Of a stretch of DNA of 5,753 bases, positions 1 to 4,229 are shown piece by piece. How positions within the stretch are numbered: the first letter of the stretch is position 1; the number at the start of each line of letters is the position of its first letter. Source of the stretch: Allobrachymonas sp. Lineage in GTDB: Bacteria > Pseudomonadota > Gammaproteobacteria > Burkholderiales > Burkholderiaceae_C. Under the pieces are notes generated by a model, which worked only from the letters and a program-made list of their open reading frames with translations, made no database searches and was not told the DNA's origin. A program made the translations under genes and the position numbers. The stretch covers positions 1 to 5,753 of the forward strand of contig JAAUOI010000212.1 in NCBI GenBank assembly GCA_012036375.1. The letters are read 5' to 3'.

Positions 1-1451
1 AGAGTCGCTCGCGGCGCGACCTCTACCTTCATCGCGGCCTTGGTGGTGTTGCGCAAAGTGAGCTGAGCGCGAAATTCATCGCCCTCGCGCACCAGTGGTG
101 GCAAGCCGCTGATGATTTGCAAATCTTGTGTGGCACGAATGGTGGTTTGCCCCGTGCCAAATCGGCTCGCCCCATGATCGGCCACGGCCACGATTTTGAA
201 AGCCGTGATCGCATCATTGAGCGGCACTTGCACCGTGGCTTGGCCATTGGCATCAAGCTGCACATTCGGATTCCACAGCAGCAAGGTATCGAGCAACTCG
301 CGCGTTTGTCCACGCCCTCCGCCGCCGCCCGCGGGCACGGCTTTGCGGCCATAGTGCCGCCTGCCAATGATTTCCATTTGCGCAGTTGATGTTTCGACGC
401 CCCACGCGCGAGGCCGCAGCATCGCCTCCAGCAGATTCCATGTGCCATTGGGCGAAAGCTCCAGCAAGGCTTGATCGACAGCAGCCAACGCCACTTCAGC
501 ATTCGCCGCAGGCTTGCCATCGGGCAGCTTGGCTTCGATTTTCACCGTTGCCGTAGTGCGCACGGCGTAGCTTTCTTTATCCGCCGTCACTTTCACGGCA
601 ATTTCATGCGCCTTGCTGCCGACTGCCAGTTGCGCCACGCCCAAGCGAAACGCGGGTTTACTCAAATCAACCAACGCTGTAGGCGCGGTGTATTCGCGGC
701 CTTCATACCAAAAGGCTTGCCACCACTCACGCGGCGCAGAATAGCCCCAGCTAAAGAAGCTGTACCAAGGCACTTCGCGCAAGCGCCCGCGCAACACCAG
801 TGCGCTCACAAACACATTCGGTGCCCAGCCCTCGTCGATCTTGAGTTCGATCGTGGGGTCTTGTCCGTTGAGCTGGACGATGCGGTGGCTCAGGATGCCT
901 TCGCGCTCGATCGTGACCAGCGCTGTGGCAAAGCGAAAAGGCATGCGCACCTGTAGCTTGGCTGTCTCGCCAGCGGCGTAGTTTTTCTTCTCGGGCAAAA
1001 GATCAATTCGGTCATGGTCTTCGCCACCAAACCACAGCTCGCCTTGTCTTGTCACCCAGACACTGCTGGCCGCTTGAATGCTGCGGCCTTGCGCATCGGT
1101 GGCGGTGACGATCAACTCCACTTCGCCGGCTTGGCCAAGTTTTGTATCGCACAGCAGCAAGCCACGCGAATCGCTGGAGCCTTCGCAGACTTTGCCGAGG
1201 TCTTTGATCTCAGTTTGGTTGTCGTAACTGTAAAAGCCGCCCACCATGCGTTTGCGACTGGTGGTGGTGATGCGGACCACGGCGCTGACTTGCAGCTTCA
1301 CACCGGCCTGCGGCTTTCCCTTGAGATCCAGCGCGAGCGCTTGAAATTTAATTTTTTGACTCGCAGAGGCCCAGCCCTCGGTGCGAATGCCCACGACCAC
1401 GCTGGCTGGCCAAAGCGTTTGCGTGCTGCGCAGGGTTTGAAGTCTCGCCAT
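1..1451 (-). CDS. A2M family protein, fragment with bait-region and A2M core domains, runs off left edge
   Basis: Frame open from about 1478 to the window edge with no stop; an ATG at 1451 would be chosen as start, but true coding joins at QTLRSTQTLWPASVVVGI near 1439. Domains in order: macroglobulin domain (VVGIRTEGWASASQKIKFQALALDLKG at about 1310-1390), a segment with two Cys (KVCEGSSDSRGLLLCDT), and a further beta domain to SSVWVTRQGELWF. Then comes a bait-region-associated domain (NYAAGETAKLQVRMPF, ALVTIEREGIL, WAPNVFVSALVLRGR; about 790-990). It is followed by EVALAAVDQALLEL near 470-500, GRRHYGRKAVP plus five glycines (315-329), and the A2M core (LWNPNVQLDANGQATVQVPLND, SRFGTGQTTIRATQDLQ, GLPPLVREGDEF). 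The last complete codon in the window is at 3-5. The thioester domain, C-terminal domains and any pbpC neighbour are outside. Confidence 0.87.
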   Translation of the reverse strand, partial: MARLQTLRSTQTLWPASVVVGIRTEGWASASQKIKFQALALDLKGKPQAGVKLQVSAVVRITTTSRKRMVGGFYSYDNQTEIKDLGKVCEGSSDSRGLLLCDTKLGQAGEVELIVTATDAQGRSIQAASSVWVTRQGELWFGGEDHDRIDLLPEKKNYAAGETAKLQVRMPFRFATALVTIEREGILSHRIVQLNGQDPTIELKIDEGWAPNVFVSALVLRGRLREVPWYSFFSWGYSAPREWWQAFWYEGREYTAPTALVDLSKPAFRLGVAQLAVGSKAHEIAVKVTADKESYAVRTTATVKIEAKLPDGKPAANAEVALAAVDQALLELSPNGTWNLLEAMLRPRAWGVETSTAQMEIIGRRHYGRKAVPAGGGGGRGQTRELLDTLLLWNPNVQLDANGQATVQVPLNDAITAFKIVAVADHGASRFGTGQTTIRATQDLQIISGLPPLVREGDEFRAQLTLRNTTKAAMKVEVAPRAT

Positions 1452-1716
1452 TGGGATCGGCGTAAGTCGCCTCCAAAATCATGTCTTGCGGCTGCTTGGC
1501 GGCGGGCAAATTGTCGATGCTGAGTTTGCCTGCGCCACTCTTGTCGAGCGTAAGGGGCAGTTTGTCTGCAATCAGCTTGCTATCGCGCACGCTCACGGAT
1601 TCATCGTCTTCGCTGCTCTCGCTGCGTTCGCCTGCTTTGCGCGGCGGGCTGAAGTTATAAGCATCAAAATCTGGGTAACTCAAATACTTGCCACGAACAA
1701 GCGCTGAGACGCGCAC
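1348..1716 (-). CDS. A2M family protein, internal fragment with acidic insert
   Basis: Third called-size piece, 122 residues as written. True coding in this frame starts slightly upstream (ATNLPVRVSALVRGKYLSYPDFDAYNF, from about 1731) and ends at ILEATYADPNGET near 1442. After that, one extra base at 1440-1441 throws the frame off and the last 30 or so residues (SNPAQHANALASQ onward) are not real. The content is one macroglobulin beta domain. It contains a hydrophilic, Ser/Glu/Asp-rich stretch (GERSESSEDDESVSVRD, about 1585-1630), probably an exposed loop between beta strands. The Met at 1716 is internal to the long protein and has no convincing ribosome binding site. It should be read as part of the 1-4098 locus. 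Confidence 0.8.
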   Translation of the reverse strand: MRVSALVRGKYLSYPDFDAYNFSPPRKAGERSESSEDDESVSVRDSKLIADKLPLTLDKSGAGKLSIDNLPAAKQPQDMILEATYADPNGETSNPAQHANALASQRGRGHSHRGLGLCESKN

Positions 1717-1731
1717 AGGCAGATTGGTGGC

Positions 1732-1855
1732 CGGCCGCCCGAGACATAGTTGATTTGCACCTGGGTGGGCAGGCTTTTGAGCGCCACCAAGGCGTTTTTA
1801 TCAACGGGCGTGATACTGCCCTCCAGCACGGGCAAGCGGAATTCTTCCACGGCGA
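1732..1855 (-). other. A2M bridging segment in shifted frame
   Basis: After the third frameshift the coding sense runs for about 41 residues in another frame. It starts FAVEEFRLPVLEGSIT and includes LVALKSLPTQVQINYVSGG. The open frame itself covers 1680-1907, but only this middle part is sensible: its N-terminal residues (MQVRATRAKAVQ) and its tail (RPPICLCASQR) are shadow translation. The joined reading ETVQF-AVEEFRLPV...INYVSGG, then ATNLPVRVSALVRGKY, matches the end of an MG2-type domain (EEFRxP) and the start of the next macroglobulin domain. A missing base in the CCGGCCGCC stretch at 1731-1738 restores the earlier frame. Confidence 0.7.
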
Positions 1856-3474
1856 AACTGCACGGTTTCAATTGCACCGCCTTCGCTCGTGTTGCGCGGA
1901 CTTGCAAGACTCACCTGATACAACCCGAGCTTGGCCGCAGGTGGAATGGTAAAGCGGCTCTCGCTCGATAAGCCGCCACTCTTGCTGCTGCGCCATGTAA
2001 GCGGCTGCTTGAACACCGTGCCCGAGCCCACATGCGTGATGATCAATTCGGTGGGGGCTTGCGATGCGTTAGGCACAGCAAAACCTTTGCCCGTGAGCTG
2101 TCTGATCAGATGCTTCATACCCACCGTCTCGCCCGCGCGAAACAAGCTGCGATCCAAAATCGTGTGCAGGCTCTCATTGGGCTCGTCTTGCATGCTCTGC
2201 GGTAAATTAAATCGCCACGGCTCGATGCCTTTTTGCCAATCGCTCCAAGTGAACGCCATATCCGCCACGCCATCAGCGCCTGTATGGCGGGCGCTGATGA
2301 AATAGGCGTTGCTACTTTCCTCTGCGCCTTTTGTGCCATTGCATGCGGGCGCTTGCGGCGCGATGCCAGACAGTTGCGCCACACCTTGTGCATCCGTCAC
2401 GCCAGTCGCGACTTGTTTGCCACGGCAATCACTCACGCGCACCTGTGCGCCCGCCACCGGCTTGGCTTTATCCAGCGTGGTCACCCAAGCCAAGGAGTTT
2501 TCGCGCCCTAGCTTGAAATGCACGCCCAGATTCGTCACCAATGCGGAGGTGCGCACGTACATCGTGCGGCTCTTGCCCAGCTTTTCATCGAGCAAGGCTG
2601 CGCCCAGCTTTTGCGAAGCCAACTCCACCACATGAAAGCCCGGTGCGAGCGGAATGCCGACCACTTCAAAAGGCCGGCCCTTAGTCGTATCTTTGCCGGC
2701 TTCTGAGGCAGGCGGCGCAGGCAATTCGAGCTTGCGCATGGGTACATTGCTGCCAAGCAGCGGCCGCTCGCGCGTTTCGCGATCGGTGCTGTTGGCGCGC
2801 TGCACCCGCAGATACCAAGAAATGATGTCGGCATCTTGCGTGAGGCTCATGTCGCTGATTTGCCCAACGGGGCGTCGTTCAGTTAAGGCTTTAAGCGGCA
2901 ACGCTTGCTCCACATTGCGCAGGGTCACGGGCAGCAAAGCGGGCGTTGGCGTTTTGTCTGAGCCGGGTTCTGCAAAGCGCTCAATCACGCCAAAGCTGCT
3001 CGCAGCAAATTTTGCCAAGGGCGGCGCACCCGCCGTGCGGGTTTTGAGCGGAAAACTCTCGGCATTGCGCAGCGTGCGCCCGGCCGTATCTGCAAAGCCA
3101 CTGGGCAGCTCGATGCGGTAGTCGGTGTCTTCGGTAAAAGGTGGCTTGAACTGAATGTTTTGCACCACACTGTCTCCGTCGCCTTCGTCGATGCTTGGCT
3201 TGACCGTGCCCGCGCTGCTTTTGAGCGTAATGGCTTGCGCCAACTTACGCGTGATCGGCGCATTGAAACGCAGTTGCATCGGCATGATCGGCAAGCAAGC
3301 TGCGTTGGCGTTTTCTCTCTCGCAGGAAAAACTTGCAGAAAACGGCTCGCGCACTTGGTAGTTAAAGCGCTTGTCCACCGTATTGGCGACCACCACACCA
3401 CCGACTTGCGGCGTGGCAATGCCTTTGCCATAAAAAATCACTACCCGCGCCGCAGGCGAAGAGCTTGCGTGCAC
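1801..3474 (-). CDS. A2M family protein, central fragment (macroglobulin and MG2 domains)
   Basis: Second and longest piece, 557 residues as written. The Met at 3474 is an internal accident: true coding in this frame starts at about 3458 with SPAARVVIFYGKGIATP, a typical family segment. It continues through YQVREPFSASFSCEREN and MQLRFNAPITRKLAQAI (Ig-like domains), GFHVVELASQKLG, then GRENSLAWVTTLDKAKPVAGA with VTDAQGVAQLSG (macroglobulin beta domain). Next comes DRSLFRAGETVGMKHLIRQL near 2105-2157, matching the MG2 pattern (Y/F-R-x-G-E-T-V) seen as DLYRPGETV in E. coli YfhM. Genuine coding ends at YQVSLASP...IETVQF near 1857. The last 18 or so residues (RRGRIPLARAGG onward) are out of frame, caused by one extra base in the TTT at 1855-1857. 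The segment contains no internal stop and no start of its own. It is not a separate gene. Confidence 0.85.
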   Translation of the reverse strand: MHASSSPAARVVIFYGKGIATPQVGGVVVANTVDKRFNYQVREPFSASFSCERENANAACLPIMPMQLRFNAPITRKLAQAITLKSSAGTVKPSIDEGDGDSVVQNIQFKPPFTEDTDYRIELPSGFADTAGRTLRNAESFPLKTRTAGAPPLAKFAASSFGVIERFAEPGSDKTPTPALLPVTLRNVEQALPLKALTERRPVGQISDMSLTQDADIISWYLRVQRANSTDRETRERPLLGSNVPMRKLELPAPPASEAGKDTTKGRPFEVVGIPLAPGFHVVELASQKLGAALLDEKLGKSRTMYVRTSALVTNLGVHFKLGRENSLAWVTTLDKAKPVAGAQVRVSDCRGKQVATGVTDAQGVAQLSGIAPQAPACNGTKGAEESSNAYFISARHTGADGVADMAFTWSDWQKGIEPWRFNLPQSMQDEPNESLHTILDRSLFRAGETVGMKHLIRQLTGKGFAVPNASQAPTELIITHVGSGTVFKQPLTWRSSKSGGLSSESRFTIPPAAKLGLYQVSLASPRNTSEGGAIETVQFRRGRIPLARAGGQYHAR

Positions 3475-3567
3475 ATTGCACTGTCAAAAAGCGAAGCGGC
3501 TGCTCTTGCGCAGCTTTGACTGAACCTACAGCTTTGAGCACTTGCTCGCGCTGTTCACCTTCAATTT
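3461..3567 (-). other. A2M bridging segment in shifted frame
   Basis: Between the first and second frameshifts the coding sense lies in a different minus-strand frame. It reads IEGEQREQVLKAVGS, then KAAQEQPLRFLTVQCARKL, about 35 residues. This links GLGERVPTKK upstream to SPAARVVIFYGKGIA downstream. The FLTVQCARxLxPxAxVxxxxGKGIA pattern is what I would expect at this point of proteobacterial A2M N-terminal regions. The piece is too short to be called as a gene and has no start of its own. Its value is in showing that one missing base (3565-3570) and one extra base (3459-3460) offset each other. The exact boundaries are inferred to within a few bases. Confidence 0.7.
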
Positions 3568-4098
3568 TTTGGTGGGTACGCGCTCGCCCAAGCCTTCGAC
3601 TGCGCACCACAAGTTGCCCGCAAGCGTGGCCGGATCAGCAGCGCCACTCAGCTCCAATACAAAGATTTGCTCTTCATCAATCCGCGAACCTTCGTAGGGC
3701 GAGATACGCCTTACAAACGGCCCGCCGCTATTGAAAGCATAGCTGCTCGCGCTCGTCAATGCTTGACCCGAGGGTGATTTGAAATCAACTTTCGGGGTAA
3801 GCGAACATCGCACACCCGGCGGCAAATCGCGCTCCAGTTCAAACGCCCACTCGCGCTCATTGATCCAGCGCCCATTGCCTTTACTCGCTTGCGCATTCGA
3901 GCAAGATAGCGTAAACGGAGCAGCAGCACGTGCATCCCCAAAATTGATGACCGCTTGGTCAAACTTGACCACCACCTGCCGAATTTGTGCCACTTCGCCC
4001 TGCGGCGAGACGCTACTGACGGTCAGCGCCTGAGCTGAAAAAGCCAAAGCAAAAAACCCAAGCAGCGATGCCGTGCGGGCTAGAAACTGTTGTGTCAT
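3526..4098 (-). CDS. A2M family protein, N-terminal fragment with signal peptide
   Basis: First piece of the broken A2M gene, 190 residues as written. The start at 4098 is supported by a GAGGG Shine-Dalgarno sequence nine bases upstream and by an immediate signal peptide: MTQQFLAR, then a hydrophobic core of about residues 10-21, then an A-Q-A cleavage site after residue 24. The residue after cleavage is Leu, so export is by signal peptidase I and not as a lipoprotein. The mature part begins with an Ig-like beta domain (VSSVSPQGEV, VVKFDQAVINFGD). Cysteines occur in FTLSC, GVRCSL and NLWCAVEG. Genuine coding ends at RVPTKK near 3568. The last 13 or so residues (LKVNSASKCSKL) are out-of-frame read-through, because one A is missing from the six-A run at 3565-3570. 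The correct continuation is KIEGEQREQVLKAV in the next frame, which runs to about 3460. Confidence 0.85.
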   Translation of the reverse strand: MTQQFLARTASLLGFFALAFSAQALTVSSVSPQGEVAQIRQVVVKFDQAVINFGDARAAAPFTLSCSNAQASKGNGRWINEREWAFELERDLPPGVRCSLTPKVDFKSPSGQALTSASSYAFNSGGPFVRRISPYEGSRIDEEQIFVLELSGAADPATLAGNLWCAVEGLGERVPTKKLKVNSASKCSKL

Positions 4099-4107
4099 AA
4101 AGTATTT

Positions 4108-4112
4108 CCCTC
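4108..4112 (-). promoter_or_regulatory. Ribosome binding site of the A2M gene
   Basis: The minus strand reads GCAGAGGGAAATACTTTATG. GAGGG lies nine bases before the ATG at 4098, good Shine-Dalgarno spacing. It supports that start together with the signal peptide that follows directly. Confidence 0.7.
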
Positions 4113-4148
4113 TGCCGCATAAGCGTACAGGAAAACGCAGGACTACAG

Positions 4149-4163
4149 CGTGATCAATTCACG
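4149..4163. repeat. Inverted repeat CGTGA-N5-TCACG
   Basis: Perfect 5-base arms around a 5-base spacer (tcaat), lying 51 bases upstream of the A2M start. It resembles a CRP-type half-site pair, but the spacer is one base shorter than the TGTGA-N6-TCACA consensus, so I do not assign it to CRP/Vfr. It could be an operator for an unknown regulator or a chance palindrome. Confidence 0.35.
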
Positions 4164-4193
4164 AACTAGAGCCTCACTTTCACACAAATGACT

Positions 4194-4208
4194 TATCCTT
4201 AAGGGATA
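4194..4208. repeat. Inverted repeat TATCC-N5-GGATA
   Basis: Perfect 5-base arms around ttaag, and overlapping the 8-base palindrome CCTTAAGG. It lies 21 bases upstream of the right-hand ATG, where a repressor or stem could affect initiation. It has the same 5-5-5 geometry as the repeat at 4149-4163 but a different sequence. Biological role unknown. Confidence 0.3.
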
Positions 4209-4229
4209 GAAAAAAACAGCTTGTCACAA

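Larger units (their letters stand above)
1..4098 (-). pseudogene. Alpha-2-macroglobulin family protein, secreted, five frameshifts, C-terminus off window
   Basis: Composite reading of the whole minus-strand locus. Adding one base at about 3565-3570, removing one at 3459-3460, removing one at 1855-1857, adding one at 1731-1738 and removing one at 1440-1441 gives a continuous protein of about 1,365 residues that is still open at the window edge. Order of parts: signal peptide (1-24); N-terminal Ig/macroglobulin-like domains with Cys residues; MG2-type domain with LFRAGETV near residue 655; bait-region-associated domain beginning YAAGETAKLQV near 1040; VALAAVDQALLEL near 1205; a Gly5 loop near 1260; then the A2M core starting LLLWNPNVQLDANGQATV near 1272. 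Family knowledge: bacterial A2Ms are periplasmic, bind or trap proteases, and are often about 1,600-2,000 residues. The thioester (C-x-E-Q) region should lie off the left edge, so trapping ability cannot be judged. No lipobox Cys is present, unlike E. coli YfhM. It could be a functional gene with read errors or a fresh pseudogene; I favour indel errors. Confidence 0.88.
4099..4229. promoter_or_regulatory. Divergent intergenic regulatory region
   Basis: This 131-base gap separates the two outward-facing start codons, so promoters for both genes should lie here. I could not find a convincing -35/-10 pair on either strand. The best fragments, such as TTGATC on the minus strand and GATAGA on the plus strand, lack good partners at 16-18 bases. 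It is locally AT-richer than the genes. It contains two 5-5-5 inverted repeats (4149-4163 and 4194-4208), the short palindrome TTGTCACAA (4221-4229) and an 11-bp direct repeat. No hairpin-plus-U-tract terminator is seen, as expected between divergent genes. Confidence 0.5.

Noticed and set aside
471..1523. Long plus-strand open frames at 471-956 and 1014-1523
   Set aside because: They lie antisense to the A2M gene in register with its codons. Their translations are rich in His, Arg and Cys with no recognisable domain, while the minus-strand frame reads as a coherent A2M protein.
2654..3121. Plus-strand open frame of 155 codons
   Set aside because: Shadow of the well-supported central A2M fragment on the opposite strand. 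Composition is atypical and no ribosome binding site supports it.
1440..3570. Programmed ribosomal frameshifting as the cause of the A2M frame changes
   Set aside because: Five shifts in both directions at unrelated sites, without a consistent slippery heptamer plus downstream structure, do not fit any known programmed mechanism.
4149..4163. CRP/Vfr binding site
   Set aside because: The arms are similar to the consensus, but the spacer is five bases instead of six and the flanks are not AT-rich as expected.
4209..4220. A-run GAAAAAAACAGC as a terminator tract (T-run on the minus strand)
   Set aside because: No stable GC-rich hairpin precedes it on either strand, and the flanking genes diverge, so no transcript is expected to end here.
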